Of a stretch of DNA of 64,000 nucleotides, positions 53,845 to 63,541 are shown one piece after another (the first letter of the stretch is position 1; each line of letters starts with the position of its first letter). A program made the translations under genes and the position numbers. Where the stretch lies: the NCBI RefSeq assembly GCF_001746415.1, contig NZ_MEHJ01000001.1, positions 5,276,501 through 5,340,500 of the forward strand. Reading direction: 5' to 3'. The notes under the pieces are model-generated. The model ran no database searches, was not told where the DNA came from, and saw nothing but the letters and a program-made list of their open reading frames with translations. The DNA is from Streptomyces agglomeratus. Its GTDB lineage: Bacteria; Actinomycetota; Actinomycetes; Streptomycetales; Streptomycetaceae.

Positions 53845-54927
53845 ATGTCCTCCGCACTGACCGATCTTTGCCGTTATCCGATCGTGCAGGCCCCCATGGC
53901 GGGCGGCGCCTCCAGTCCTCAACTCGTCGCCGCCGTCTGCGAGGCCGGCGCCCTCGGGTTCCTTGCCGCCGGGTACAAGACCGCGGACGGTATGTACGAG
54001 GAGATCAAGCAGCTGCGGGGTCTGACCTCTCGGCCGTTCGGCGTCAATCTCTTCATGCCGCAGCCGAGCCACGCCGACCCCGCCTCCGTGGAGGTCTACC
54101 GTCACCAGCTGGCCGGCGAGGCCGACTGGTACGACACCCCCCTCGGCGAATCCGACAACTGCTCCGACGACGGCTACGAAGCCAAGCTGGCCATCCTCAT
54201 CGACGACCCCGTCCCCGTCGTCTCCTTCACCTTCGGCTGCCCCACCCGGCCCGTACTCGACGCCTTCGCGAAGGCCGGCACCTTCACCGTCGTGACCGTC
54301 ACCACGCCGGAAGAGGCCCAGATCGCCCAGTGGACCGGCGCCGACGCCGTCTGCGTCCAGGGCATCGAGGCAGGCGGCCACCAGGGAACGCACCGCGACG
54401 ATCCCAAGAACGACGGCAGTGGCATCGGGCTGCTGTCCCTCGTCGCGCAGGTACGCGAGACCGTGCAGCTCCCGATCATCGCGGCGGGGGGCGTGATGCG
54501 CGGGTCGCAGATCGCCGCGGTCCTCGCGCTGGGCGCGGACGCGGCGCAGCTCGGCACGGCGTTCCTGGTGTGCCCCGAGTCCGGCGCCAACGTCCTGCAC
54601 AAGCAGGCCATGACCAACCCGCTGTTCGTCCGCACGGAACTCACCCGGGCGTTCTCGGGACGCCCCGCGCGCGGTCTCGTCAACCGCTTCATGCGCGAGC
54701 ACGGCCCGTACGCCCCCGCCGCCTACCCCCAGGTGCACCACATCACCTCCGGGCTGCGCAAGGCCGCCGCCAAGGCGGGCGACGCCCAGGGCATGGCGCT
54801 GTGGGCCGGGCAGGGCCACCGGATGGCGCGCGAGATGCCGGCCGGTCAGCTGGTCGAGGTCCTGGCGGCCGAGACCGACGCGGCGCGGGCGGCACTGGAC
54901 CTGCGCGGCGCGGGCGGTGCGGTGTGA
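53845..54927 (+). CDS. Nitronate monooxygenase family protein (NPD)
   Basis: The 360-residue TIM-barrel flavoprotein begins RYPIVQAPMAGGASSPQLVAAV and has GVNLFMP, VCVQGIEAGGHQGTH (phosphate-binding and catalytic His region) and IIAAGGVMRGSQIAAVLALGADAAQLGTAF, all signatures of FMN-dependent nitronate monooxygenases. It oxidises alkyl nitronates such as propionate-3-nitronate. The stop overlaps the rsmE start (GTGA), suggesting an operon. Confidence 0.9.
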   Translation: MSSALTDLCRYPIVQAPMAGGASSPQLVAAVCEAGALGFLAAGYKTADGMYEEIKQLRGLTSRPFGVNLFMPQPSHADPASVEVYRHQLAGEADWYDTPLGESDNCSDDGYEAKLAILIDDPVPVVSFTFGCPTRPVLDAFAKAGTFTVVTVTTPEEAQIAQWTGADAVCVQGIEAGGHQGTHRDDPKNDGSGIGLLSLVAQVRETVQLPIIAAGGVMRGSQIAAVLALGADAAQLGTAFLVCPESGANVLHKQAMTNPLFVRTELTRAFSGRPARGLVNRFMREHGPYAPAAYPQVHHITSGLRKAAAKAGDAQGMALWAGQGHRMAREMPAGQLVEVLAAETDAARAALDLRGAGGAV

Positions 54928-55667
54928 CGGCGCCGGTCTTCGTCGTCGACGCCGTGCCGCCGAAGGGACGGTTCGTACTCGAAGGGCCCGAGGGGCGGCA
55001 CGCCGTCTCGGTACGGCGGCTGCACGCGGGGGAGAACGTCGTACTGACCGACGGGCTCGGGACCGGCGCGGCGGCCGTCGTACTGGCGGCCGAGGGCAAG
55101 GACCGGCTCGTCGTCGAGGTGGGCGACGTGACGGCGGAGCCGGAACCGGTGCCGCGCATCACCGTCGTACAGGCGCTTCCCAAGGGCGACCGGGGCGAGG
55201 TGGCCGTCGAGACGATGACGGAGACCGGGGTCGACGCGATCGTGCCGTGGCAGGCGTCCCGCTGCATCACGCAGTGGCGCGGCGACCGGGGCGCGAAGTC
55301 CCTCGCCAAGTGGCGGGCGACGGCCCGCGAGGCGGGCAAGCAGTCGCGCAGGCTCCGCTTCCCCGAGGTCACGGACGCCCTGACGACGAAGCAGGTGGCC
55401 GCACTGCTGGCCACGGCCGACTTCGCCGCCGTCCTCCACGAGGACGCGTCGGTGGGCAGCGCCGCGCTCGCCACGGCGGGGCTGCCCGACACCGGCTCCA
55501 TTGTGCTGGTCGTGGGGCCGGAGGGGGGCGTGTCGCCGGAGGAGCTGGCGGTGTTCGCGCAGGCTGGTGCGAAGCCGTACCGGCTGGGGAACAGTGTGCT
55601 GCGTACGTCGACCGCCGGGACGGCGGCGGCGGCACTGCTGCTGGGGCGTACGGGCCGCTGGTCCTGA
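54924..55667 (+). CDS. rsmE: 16S rRNA m3U1498 methyltransferase
   Basis: The 247-residue SPOUT methyltransferase has the family features VQALPKGDRGEVAVETMTETGVDAIVPW, KWRATAREAGKQSRRLRFPEV and the SAM-binding knot VGPEGGVSPEELAVF with LGNSVLRTSTAGTAAAALLL. Its GTG start overlaps the previous stop (GTGA). The first residues VTAPVFVVDAVPPKGRFVL form the PUA-like N-terminus. Confidence 0.95.
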   Translation: MTAPVFVVDAVPPKGRFVLEGPEGRHAVSVRRLHAGENVVLTDGLGTGAAAVVLAAEGKDRLVVEVGDVTAEPEPVPRITVVQALPKGDRGEVAVETMTETGVDAIVPWQASRCITQWRGDRGAKSLAKWRATAREAGKQSRRLRFPEVTDALTTKQVAALLATADFAAVLHEDASVGSAALATAGLPDTGSIVLVVGPEGGVSPEELAVFAQAGAKPYRLGNSVLRTSTAGTAAAALLLGRTGRWS

Positions 55668-55697
55668 CCCGCCGGATGTGACCAGAAAGGCACCTCC

Positions 55698-56090
55698 ATG
55701 GAACTCGCCCAGGTTCGTCTGCTCGTCTCGGATTTCCCCGCCTGCTACCGGTTCTACGGGGACGTGCTGGGCCTGAAGCCCCAGTCGGGCTTCGAGCAGG
55801 GGCCGTACGAGAAGTTCTCGCCGGCCGTCGACTCGGCGGGTGTCGCGCTCCAGGACCGCGCCGTGATGGCCGAGGTGCTCGGCGAACTCGCCGGAGAACC
55901 GGACGGCCACCGCTCCCTGGTCGTGCTGCGGGTTGACGACCTCGACCGGTACTGCGAGGAGATCGCCGGGCGGGGAGCGGTACTGGTGCACGGGCCGGCG
56001 CCGATGACGGAGCGGATGCGGGTGGCGCACCTGAAGGACCCCGAGGGCAACCTGGTGGAACTCCAGGAGTGGCTGCTGCTCGGCGGCTGA
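55698..56090 (+). CDS. VOC (glyoxalase/bleomycin-resistance) family protein
   Basis: The 130-residue protein has one beta-alpha-beta-beta-beta pair on each side, typical of VOC: ELAQVRLLVSDFPACYRFYGDVLGL and LVVLRVDDLDRYCEEIAGRGAVLV, ending HLKDPEGNLVELQEW. Metal ligands are probably from the D, E and H positions at strand ends. Substrate unknown; AGAAAGG precedes the ATG. Confidence 0.88.
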   Translation: MELAQVRLLVSDFPACYRFYGDVLGLKPQSGFEQGPYEKFSPAVDSAGVALQDRAVMAEVLGELAGEPDGHRSLVVLRVDDLDRYCEEIAGRGAVLVHGPAPMTERMRVAHLKDPEGNLVELQEWLLLGG

Positions 56091-56181
56091 CCTTCCCGCA
56101 CCGTCGCCGCATGGGCAGGCGCGGCAAGCGTGGCCGCAAGTCGTCTTCCGCGCCCCGGCCGCCGGTGGGAGGCTGCCGTGC

Positions 56182-56763
56182 ATGGGGGCACTCGGGCGAA
56201 CCGCGGCGGCGATCGGCCTCGGAGCGGCGGCAGTTGTGGGGATCTCGGCCTGCGAGCCGGGGACCGGCGGGCCGAGTCCGGTGGCTGTCGCCATGACCAC
56301 CGACCGGACCGGCACACGCGCCCTGGAGCACCAAGGCGTGGCCGTACGGTGGATGAGCTGTACGGCGAAGGCCGGTGAGGGCGCCAGGGCCACCGACGGC
56401 ACGCGTCCCGCCGCGACGGCGACGACCGGCCGCCGGATCGTCTCGGTCACGTGCGAGGGCGAGACCGGGGACGGGCAGGAGATCCGCGTCGACGGCAAGG
56501 TGACCGACGAGCGCGACGGACGGTGCGTACGCGGCGATCTGACGGCCCGGGTGGGTGACAGGACCGTCTTCCAGGCGGACGTGCTCGGCGACTGCCACGC
56601 CACGCCCACGGCCACGCCCACGCGCACCGGCGGCAGTCAAGCGTCGCCCGTGACGCACCGGCCGGCCGCGACGGCGACCGTGACCGTCACCACCACGGTC
56701 ACCGCCGAGCCGGCTCCGGCGCCGGATCCCGGGCCCGGTCGCACCGGTCCGCCGTCGAAGTGA
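56182..56763 (+). CDS. Putative lipoprotein, unknown function
   Basis: The 193-residue protein has a signal peptide with a lipobox ending GISAC (about residues 20-24), so it should be anchored outside the membrane. The mature part contains three Cys (SCTA, VTCEG, GDCHA) and an extracellular Thr/Pro-rich tail of TPTATPT type. GGGAGG precedes the ATG. No family recognised. Confidence 0.7.
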   Translation: MGALGRTAAAIGLGAAAVVGISACEPGTGGPSPVAVAMTTDRTGTRALEHQGVAVRWMSCTAKAGEGARATDGTRPAATATTGRRIVSVTCEGETGDGQEIRVDGKVTDERDGRCVRGDLTARVGDRTVFQADVLGDCHATPTATPTRTGGSQASPVTHRPAATATVTVTTTVTAEPAPAPDPGPGRTGPPSK

Positions 56764-56941
56764 GGGCGGCCGCGCGGGCTTCCGGGCAGGCCGGCGCCGC
56801 CTGCGCGTGGTGACGCCGGGCGCGGCGGGGCGCTCGCGCTCAGCGGGTCCGTACTCCGGGGGAGCGGGCCGCGCGGCGGATAGCATGCGGCCATACTTGA
56901 TCGGCACGCCCGGATCAGCCGCAATTGAGGAGGCCAGGACC

Positions 56942-57301
56942 ATGGCGGGAGAACCCCAGGCAGACTGCCTGTTCTGCAAGATCGCCTCGGGGGAGGTGCC
57001 GGCGACGATCGTCAGGGAGACGGAGACGACGGTCGCGTTCCGCGACATCAACCCCCAGGCTCCGACGCACGTCCTGGTCATCCCCAGGGCGCACCACCCG
57101 GACGCGGCCTCGCTGGCCGCCGCCGAGCCGCAGATCCTGGCGGACGTGCTCGCCGAGACGGGCCGGGTCGCCGCCGACGAGAAGGTCGACGCCACCGGCT
57201 ACCGCGTCGTCTTCAACACCGGCTCGGGAGCGGGCCAGACCGTCTTCCACGCGCACGCCCACGTCCTCGGCGGACGCGGCCTCAACTGGCCCCCCGGATA
57301 G
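56942..57301 (+). CDS. HIT family nucleotide-binding protein
   Basis: The 119-residue protein starts at ATG 56942 with GAGGAGG upstream and has the histidine triad motif HAHAHVLG ([13 protein letters not shown]), plus [18 protein letters not shown] and [19 protein letters not shown] proteins hydrolyse AMP-lysine or dinucleoside compounds. A -10-like TAGCAT at 56880-56885 gives a leader of about 50 nt. It directly precedes rnz. Confidence 0.92.
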   Translation: MAGEPQADCLFCKIASGEVPATIVRETETTVAFRDINPQAPTHVLVIPRAHHPDAASLAAAEPQILADVLAETGRVAADEKVDATGYRVVFNTGSGAGQTVFHAHAHVLGGRGLNWPPG

Positions 57302-57311
57302 GCAGCGATCT

Positions 57312-58217
57312 GTGTCAGCACGAGAACTGGTGGTCCTCGGCACCGCCAGTCAGGTTCCCACCCGTCACCGCAACCACAACGGCTACCTCCTGCGCTGGGA
57401 CGGCGAGGGCATCCTCTTCGATCCCGGAGAGGGCACCCAGCGGCAGATGCTGCGGGCCGGCGTGGCCGCGCACGACATCAACCGGATCTGCGTCACCCAC
57501 TTCCACGGTGACCACTCGCTCGGCCTCGCCGGAGTGATCCAGCGCATCAACCTCGACCGCGTCCCGCACCCCGTCACCGCGCACTACCCGGCGAGCGGCC
57601 AGCGCTTCTTCGACCGGCTGCGGTACGCCACCGCCTACCGCGAGACGGTCCGGCTGGCCCAGGAGCCGGTCGCCGCCGACGGGCCGCTGGGGACCGGGTC
57701 CTCGTACGTCCTCGACGCGGTCAGGCTGTCGCACCCCGTCGAGTCGTACGGCTACCGGCTCACCGAGCCCGACGGCCGCCGCATGCTGCCCGCGCTGCTC
57801 GCCGCGCACGGCATCAAAGGCCCCGACGTCGGCCGCCTCCAGCGCGAGGGCCGGCTCGGCGATGTGACGCTCGACCAGGTCAGCGAGGAGCGCCGCGGGC
57901 AGCGGTTCGCGTTCGTCATGGACACCAGGCTCTGCGACGGCGTGTACGCCCTCGCCGAGGGCTGCGACATGCTCGTCATCGAGTCGACCTTCCTCGACGA
58001 GGACATGGAGCTGGCCGCCGAGCACGGCCATCTGACGGCCGGACAGGCGGCGCGGGCGGCCCGCGACGCGGGTGTCCGCCACCTGGTCCTCACCCACTTC
58101 TCGCAGCGCTACAACGACCCCGAAGCCTTCGAACGCCAGGCCCGTGCGGCCGGTTTCGACGGTGAACTGACCGTCGCCGCCGACCTGCTGCGCGTCCCCC
58201 TCCCCAAGCGCCACTGA
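57312..58217 (+). CDS. rnz: Ribonuclease Z
   Basis: The 301-residue MBL-fold tRNA 3'-processing nuclease has [21 protein letters not shown], the zinc motif [39 protein letters not shown] and [17 protein letters not shown] 57312, 11 nt after the HIT stop, was chosen to keep the N-terminal strand. Because the host tRNA genes here lack encoded CCA, RNase Z is the expected processing enzyme. Confidence 0.95.
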   Translation: MSARELVVLGTASQVPTRHRNHNGYLLRWDGEGILFDPGEGTQRQMLRAGVAAHDINRICVTHFHGDHSLGLAGVIQRINLDRVPHPVTAHYPASGQRFFDRLRYATAYRETVRLAQEPVAADGPLGTGSSYVLDAVRLSHPVESYGYRLTEPDGRRMLPALLAAHGIKGPDVGRLQREGRLGDVTLDQVSEERRGQRFAFVMDTRLCDGVYALAEGCDMLVIESTFLDEDMELAAEHGHLTAGQAARAARDAGVRHLVLTHFSQRYNDPEAFERQARAAGFDGELTVAADLLRVPLPKRH

Positions 58218-58233
58218 ACGAAGAAGACCCCTC

Positions 58234-59223
58234 ATGCACCTCCCCAAGGCCGAACTCCACCTCCACATCGAAGGCACCCTCGAACCCGAGCTGGCCTTCG
58301 AACTCGCCGCGCGCAACGCCGTGGTCCTGCCGTACTCCACCACCGAAGAGCTGCGCCGCGCCTACCTCTTCGACGACCTCCAGTCGTTCCTCGATCTGTA
58401 CTACGCGCTGATGGCTGTCCTGCGCACCGAGGACGACTTCGACCGGCTCGCCGACGCCTACCTGGCGCGGGCGGCCGCGCAGGGAGTACGGCACGCCGAG
58501 ATCTTCTTCGACCCGCAGGCCCACACCGCGCGCGGCGTGGACATCGGCACGGTCGTCGAAGGGCTCGCCCGCGCTCTGGACCGCAGCGAGGAGCGGCACG
58601 GCATCTCCACGCAGCTGATCATGTGCTTCCTGCGCGACCGGTCCGCCGAGTCCGCGCTGGCCACGCTGGAGGCCGCCGGGCCCTATCTGCACCGGATCGC
58701 GGGCGTCGGCTTGGACTCGGCGGAGGTCGGGCACCCGCCGTCGAAGTTCCGTGAGGTGTACGAGGCGGCCGCCGCCCTGGGGCTGCGGAAGGTCGCGCAC
58801 GCGGGGGAGGAGGGCCCGCCGGCGTACATCTGGGAGGCGCTGGACGTCCTCGGCGTGGAGCGCGTCGACCACGGGCTGCGCTCCATGGAGGACCCCGAAC
58901 TCGTGAAGCGGCTGGTGCGCGACCGGGTGCCGCTGACGCTGTGTCCGCTGTCGAACGTACGCCTGCGGGCCATCGACGTCCTGGAGGACCACCCGCTGCG
59001 GCAGATGATGGAGGCCGGCCTGCTGGTCACCGTGAACTCCGACGACCCCGCCTACTTCGGCGGGTACGTCGGGGACACGTTCCACGCCGTGCGCGAGGCG
59101 CTCGGCCTCGGTCAGGAGCAACTGCGCGAGCTGGCCCGCAACTCCTTCCGCGCGGCCTTCCTCGACCACGACGAGGAGCGCAGGGCGGCGTATCTCGCCG
59201 AGGTGGACGCCTACGTCTTCTGA
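58234..59223 (+). CDS. Adenosine deaminase family protein (probably adenine deaminase type)
   Basis: The 329-residue TIM-barrel deaminase has the zinc motif ELHLHIEGTLEPEL, KVAHAGEEGPPAYIWE, RVDHGLRS and the C-terminal zinc/acid region VTVNSDDPAYFGGYVGDTF. The Ser-Asp-Asp-Pro-Ala-Tyr-Phe-Gly-Gly-Tyr form is more typical of adenine deaminases (Aah1-like) than of adenosine deaminase, so the substrate is unsettled. It follows rnz by 16 nt. Confidence 0.88.
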   Translation: MHLPKAELHLHIEGTLEPELAFELAARNAVVLPYSTTEELRRAYLFDDLQSFLDLYYALMAVLRTEDDFDRLADAYLARAAAQGVRHAEIFFDPQAHTARGVDIGTVVEGLARALDRSEERHGISTQLIMCFLRDRSAESALATLEAAGPYLHRIAGVGLDSAEVGHPPSKFREVYEAAAALGLRKVAHAGEEGPPAYIWEALDVLGVERVDHGLRSMEDPELVKRLVRDRVPLTLCPLSNVRLRAIDVLEDHPLRQMMEAGLLVTVNSDDPAYFGGYVGDTFHAVREALGLGQEQLRELARNSFRAAFLDHDEERRAAYLAEVDAYVF

Positions 59224-59242
59224 GGGGCCTGTGCCGCAACCG

Positions 59243-59305
59243 TTGACGCCTCCGCCGGCCCCTCCCTACGCTGCATTCCCATACGTGGACACCGTCTGCA
59301 TACGG
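59243..59305 (+). promoter_or_regulatory. Promoter and candidate operator of the glucarate dehydratase gene
   Basis: TTGACG (59243-59248), 18-nt spacer, TACGCT (59267-59272). About 20 nt downstream is a near-perfect 14-bp palindrome CCGTCTGCATACGG (59292-59305), overlapping the ribosome-binding region. A repressor binding there could block transcription or translation; the regulator is not encoded nearby. Confidence 0.55.
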
Positions 59306-59317
59306 AGATGAAGCGCT

Positions 59318-60616
59318 GTGTCGGACCTGACCGTCACCGATGTCCGGCTGACCCCCGTCCTCATCGCCGACCCGCCCCTCCTCAACGTCCAGGGCGTCCA
59401 CCAGCCGTACACCCCGCGCCTGGTCGTCGAGGTGGTCACGGCGGACGGCGTCACCGGCGTCGGTGAGACGTACGGCGACACCAAGTACCTGGAACCGGCC
59501 CGCGCCTACGCCGGTCTGCTGCCCGGCCACTCGGTCGCGGACCTGAACGGCCTGGCCGCCCTCGCGCAGCGGGTCGCCGTCGGCCACGCGCGCGTGGAGC
59601 ACGCCGTCGACGCCGCCGGGCTGCGCGGCGCGCAGACGGCGGACAAGGTGCGGCTGTCCGTCGTCTCCGCGTTCGAGGTGGCATGCCTGGACGCGCTCGG
59701 GAAGGCGTACGGACAGCCCGTGCACGCCCTCCTGGGCGGCAAGGTGCGCGACCACGTCGAGTACAGCGCGTATCTCTTCCACCGCTGGGAGGAGCACCCG
59801 GACGGCGCGGGCGAGAGGGACGACTGGGGCGCCGCGCTCGATCCGGCGGGGATCGTCGCGCAGGCGCGGCGGTTCGTGCGCGAGTACGGGTTCCGGTCCT
59901 TCAAGCTCAAGGGCGGCGTCTTCGAACCCGACCGGGAGATCGCCGCCGTACGGGCGCTCGCCGAGGCGTTCCCGGGACAGCCCCTGCGGCTCGATCCCAA
60001 CGGCGCCTGGACGCCCGAGACTTCCCTGAGGGTCGCGCGCGAGCTGGAAGGGGTGCTCGAATACCTGGAGGACCCCTCGCCGGGCGCCGCCGCCATGGCG
60101 GAGGTCTCCGCCGGGACGGACGTTCCGCTCGCCACCAACATGTGCGTGACGGCCGTTCCCGAGATCCGCGAGGCGTTCCTCACCGACGCCGTACAGGTCG
60201 TTCTCAGCGATCACCACTACTGGGGCGGCCTGCGGGCGACCCAGGAACTGGCCGCCGTCTGCCACGCCTTCGGCGTCGGCCTGTCCATGCACTCCAACAC
60301 CCACATGGGCATCAGCCTCGCCGCGATGACCCACGTCGCCGCCACCGTCCCGCACCTCGGCCACTCCTGCGACAGCCACTACCCGTGGCAGACCGAGGAC
60401 GTCATCACCCGCCGCCACACCTTCACCGGCGGCCGGCTGACCGTCTCCGACGCCCCGGGCCTCGGCGTCGAGCTCGACCGCGATGCCCTCGGCCGGCTGC
60501 ACGCCCGCTGGCTCGACGAGTCGTACGCCGCGATGCGGGAGCGCGACGACGCCGCCGCCATGCGCAGGGCGCGGGGCCACGAGACCTGGACGGCGCCCGG
60601 CCTGCCCCGCTGGTGA
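59318..60616 (+). CDS. gudD: Glucarate dehydratase family protein (enolase superfamily)
   Basis: The 432-residue protein has TGVGETYGDTKYLEPAR, the catalytic lysine motif SFKLKGGVFEPDREI, metal-binding LRLDPNGAWTPETSL, YLEDPSPGAA, PLATNMCVT and the C-terminal His region SDHHYWGGLRATQELAAV and HSNTHMGISLA. These match D-glucarate dehydratase. GTG 59318 with GGAGATGAAG upstream. It dehydrates glucarate or galactarate to 5-keto-4-deoxyglucarate. The adjacent PfkB-type kinase may act later in sugar metabolism, but the two are not overlapping. Confidence 0.9.
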   Translation: MSDLTVTDVRLTPVLIADPPLLNVQGVHQPYTPRLVVEVVTADGVTGVGETYGDTKYLEPARAYAGLLPGHSVADLNGLAALAQRVAVGHARVEHAVDAAGLRGAQTADKVRLSVVSAFEVACLDALGKAYGQPVHALLGGKVRDHVEYSAYLFHRWEEHPDGAGERDDWGAALDPAGIVAQARRFVREYGFRSFKLKGGVFEPDREIAAVRALAEAFPGQPLRLDPNGAWTPETSLRVARELEGVLEYLEDPSPGAAAMAEVSAGTDVPLATNMCVTAVPEIREAFLTDAVQVVLSDHHYWGGLRATQELAAVCHAFGVGLSMHSNTHMGISLAAMTHVAATVPHLGHSCDSHYPWQTEDVITRRHTFTGGRLTVSDAPGLGVELDRDALGRLHARWLDESYAAMRERDDAAAMRRARGHETWTAPGLPRW

Positions 60617-60711
60617 GACCGGGGGCAGGTCGCCGTCGTATCACCGCGAGCTTCCGTGGGTGCGTATCGGGCACACTGGCCTGAATCCGCACCACATCAC
60701 AGGAGCGCACG

Positions 60712-61866
60712 GTGAGCACGGTGAGCAAGCACGCAGCGGCCGCTTCGGCGGCCACGGACCATGCCGGTCAGCAGGACGACGCGACCCGTCTCGACCCCCT
60801 GGACGGGCTCCGCGCCCCCGACGGCCCCTGCTGCGACGTCTTCCTCACCGGCACGGTCTTCCTCGACATCATCTTCACCGGCCTGGACAGCGCCCCGGTG
60901 CGCGGCACCGAGTCCTGGGCGCGCGGCATGGGCTCCAGCCCCGGCGGCGTGGCCAACATGGCGACCGCCCTGGCCCGCCTCGGGCTGCGTACCTCGCTGG
61001 CCGCGGCCTTCGGCGACGACCACTACGGCGAGTACTGCTGGGACGCACTCGCCGACGGCGAGGGCATCGACCTGAAGATGTCACGCACGGTCCCCGGCTG
61101 GCACTCGCCCGTCACCGTCTCCATGGCGTACGAGGGCGAGCGGACCATGGTGTCCCACGGCCACGAGGCGCCGCCGCCCGCCGAGCCCGGCCCCTTCCCC
61201 AACTGCCCGCCCCGCGCGCGTGCGGCCATCGCGGCCCTCACCCCCGGCCGGACGGAGGAGTGGATCGCCTCCGCCGCCCGCCGGGGCGCGAAGATCTTCG
61301 CCGACGTGGGCTGGGACGACACGGGCCGCTGGGACCTGGCCGGCCTCACCGACCTGGAGCACTGCGAGGCGTTCCTGCCCAACGCCGAGGAGGCGATGCG
61401 CTACACCCGCACCGACTGCCCGCGCGCCGCCGCCCACGCCCTCGCCGAGAAGGTCCCCGTCGCGGTCGTCACGCTGGGCGCGGAGGGCGCGTACGCCGTG
61501 GACGGCTCGACCGGGGAGACCGCCGAGGTCCCCGCCATCGCCGTCGAGGCGCTGGACCCGACCGGCGCCGGTGACGTCTTCGTCGCCGGATTCGTCACCG
61601 GTACGCTCGCGGGCTGGCCGCTCGCCGACCGCCTCGCCTTCGCCGGGCTGACCGCCGCCCTGTCGGTGCAGGAGTTCGGCGGTTCGCTGTCGGCGCCCGG
61701 CTGGTCGGAGATCGCCGCCTGGTGGCAGCAGGTGCAGGCGGTCGACGGGCAGGACCCGCAGGCGCTGCGCCGGTACGCCTTCCTGGACGGCCTGCTGCCC
61801 ACGGCGAGCCGCGGGTGGCCGCTGCGCAGGGCGGTGCCGACGATCGGGTTCCGCAGGCCGGCCTGA
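60712..61866 (+). CDS. PfkB family carbohydrate kinase
   Basis: The 384-residue kinase has PCCDVFLTGTVFLDIIFTGL (N-terminal strand), GSSPGGVANMATALARLG, and the C-terminal anion-hole motif DPTGAGDVFVAGF. A second GTG six nt later (VSKHAAAA) is an alternative start; CAGGAGCG precedes GTG 60712. Likely a sugar or nucleoside kinase; the specific substrate cannot be inferred. Confidence 0.9.
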   Translation: MSTVSKHAAAASAATDHAGQQDDATRLDPLDGLRAPDGPCCDVFLTGTVFLDIIFTGLDSAPVRGTESWARGMGSSPGGVANMATALARLGLRTSLAAAFGDDHYGEYCWDALADGEGIDLKMSRTVPGWHSPVTVSMAYEGERTMVSHGHEAPPPAEPGPFPNCPPRARAAIAALTPGRTEEWIASAARRGAKIFADVGWDDTGRWDLAGLTDLEHCEAFLPNAEEAMRYTRTDCPRAAAHALAEKVPVAVVTLGAEGAYAVDGSTGETAEVPAIAVEALDPTGAGDVFVAGFVTGTLAGWPLADRLAFAGLTAALSVQEFGGSLSAPGWSEIAAWWQQVQAVDGQDPQALRRYAFLDGLLPTASRGWPLRRAVPTIGFRRPA

Positions 61867-61911
61867 CCGCCCGGCAACCGACCGGGCGGCCCCCGAAAAG
61901 CCTTCGGCCTT

Positions 61912-61932
61912 GTCGGTGCACCGACGTAGGCT
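61912..61932 (+). promoter_or_regulatory. Palindrome overlapping phoH promoter region
   Basis: A perfect 14-bp palindrome GTCGGTGCACCGAC (61912-61925) lies one base before TAGGCT (61927-61932), the likely -10 box of phoH. It could be an operator between -35 and -10. Confidence 0.4.
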
Positions 61933-62002
61933 TGGAGTCACGAGGTTGTCGAGCAGCGAGAACCCTGCAACGGGAGGTATGTGCAGGCCACAGTGCCGGC
62001 CC

Positions 62003-63016
62003 ATGACGCAGACACCCACACAGCCGCAGGCCCGCGCCCAGTTCACCGTGCCGGACACGCACCCCATGGTCATGGTGCTGGGTTCCAGCGACTCCCTGCT
62101 GCGCGTGATCGAGAACGCCTTCCCCGACGTGAACATCCACGTCAGGGGGAATGAGGTCAGCGCGGTCGGCGACCCGACGGAGGTCGCCCTGATCCAACGC
62201 CTGCTGGCCGAGATGATGCTGGTGCTCCGCACCGGACTGCCGATGACGGAGGACGCAGTGGAACGCTCGATCGCCATGCTCAGAGCCAACGGGAACGGCG
62301 GTGGCGCGGAAGCCGTCACCGAGACCCCGGCCGAGGTGCTCACCCAGAACATCCTCTCCAGCCGCGGTCGCACCATCCGCCCCAAGACGCTCAACCAGAA
62401 GCGGTACGTCGACGCCATCGACAAGCACACCATCGTCTTCGGCATCGGCCCCGCCGGTACGGGCAAGACCTATCTGGCCATGGCCAAGGCGGTCCAGGCA
62501 CTCCAGTCCAAGCAGGTCACCCGGATCATCCTGACCCGGCCCGCCGTCGAGGCGGGCGAGCGGCTCGGCTTCCTGCCCGGCACGCTCTACGAGAAGATCG
62601 ACCCGTACCTGCGCCCGCTCTACGACGCCCTGCACGACATGCTGGACCCCGACTCGATCCCGCGCCTGATGGCCGCGGGCACGATCGAGGTCGCCCCGCT
62701 GGCGTACATGCGGGGCCGGACGCTCAACGACGCGTTCATCATCCTGGACGAGGCGCAGAACACCAGCGCCGAGCAGATGAAGATGTTCCTGACAAGGCTC
62801 GGCTTCGACTCGAAGATCGTCGTCACGGGCGACGTCACCCAGGTCGACCTGCCGGGCGGCACGAAGAGCGGTCTGCGCCAAGTCCAGGAGATCCTGGACA
62901 ACGTCGCCGACGTGCACTTCTCCCGGCTCACGTCCCAGGATGTCGTCCGGCACAAGCTGGTCGGCCGTATCGTCGACGCGTACCAGAAGTACGACGACAG
63001 CCAAAACGGGCTGTGA
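62003..63016 (+). CDS. phoH: PhoH family ATPase
   Basis: The 337-residue protein has a KH-like N-terminal region (VIENAFPDVNIHVRGNEVSAVG) and an ATPase domain with Walker A GPAGTGKTYLAM, Walker B FIILDEAQNTSAEQM and LGFDSKIVVTGDVTQVDLP. ATG 62003 matches the family start (MTQTPTQP); ATG 61979, directly after GGGAGGT, is an alternative adding eight residues. PhoH is commonly linked to ybeY in ribosome/RNA quality control, as here. Confidence 0.94.
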   Translation: MTQTPTQPQARAQFTVPDTHPMVMVLGSSDSLLRVIENAFPDVNIHVRGNEVSAVGDPTEVALIQRLLAEMMLVLRTGLPMTEDAVERSIAMLRANGNGGGAEAVTETPAEVLTQNILSSRGRTIRPKTLNQKRYVDAIDKHTIVFGIGPAGTGKTYLAMAKAVQALQSKQVTRIILTRPAVEAGERLGFLPGTLYEKIDPYLRPLYDALHDMLDPDSIPRLMAAGTIEVAPLAYMRGRTLNDAFIILDEAQNTSAEQMKMFLTRLGFDSKIVVTGDVTQVDLPGGTKSGLRQVQEILDNVADVHFSRLTSQDVVRHKLVGRIVDAYQKYDDSQNGL

Positions 63017-63043
63017 CTTCGAACCAGGGGTAGAACCAGCACC

Positions 63044-63541
63044 ATGTCGATCGACGTCAACAACGAATCCGGCACCGAGGTCGACGAGCAGGCGATTCTC
63101 GACATCGCGCGCTACGCACTCACCCGGATGCGGATCCACCCGCTCTCCGAACTCTCGGTGATCGTCGTGGACACGGCCGCCATGGAGCAGCTCCACATGC
63201 AGTGGATGGACCTCCCGGGCCCGACCGATGTCATGTCCTTCCCGATGGACGAACTGCGTCCGCCGTCGAAGGACGACGAGGAGCCCCCGCAGGGGCTCCT
63301 CGGTGACATCGTGCTCTGCCCCGAGGTCGCGAAGAGGCAGGGCGAGGAAGCCGAGACGCAGCACTCCATGGACGAGGAGCTCCAGCTCCTGACCGTCCAC
63401 GGCGTCCTGCACCTGCTCGGTTACGACCACGAGGAGCCGGACGAGAAGGCCGAGATGTTCGGCCTCCAGGCGGCGATCGTCGACGGCTGGCGATCGGAGA
63501 AGGGCCTCACCGGCCCGTCCCCCGCGCCGACCGTTTCATGA
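63044..63541 (+). CDS. ybeY: Endoribonuclease YbeY
   Basis: The 165-residue RNase has the zinc motif [16 protein letters not shown], plus [34 protein letters not shown]. It is involved in 16S rRNA 3' maturation. It overlaps the next gene's ATG at its stop (ATGA), forming the phoH-ybeY-CNNM operon. Confidence 0.96.
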   Translation: MSIDVNNESGTEVDEQAILDIARYALTRMRIHPLSELSVIVVDTAAMEQLHMQWMDLPGPTDVMSFPMDELRPPSKDDEEPPQGLLGDIVLCPEVAKRQGEEAETQHSMDEELQLLTVHGVLHLLGYDHEEPDEKAEMFGLQAAIVDGWRSEKGLTGPSPAPTVS

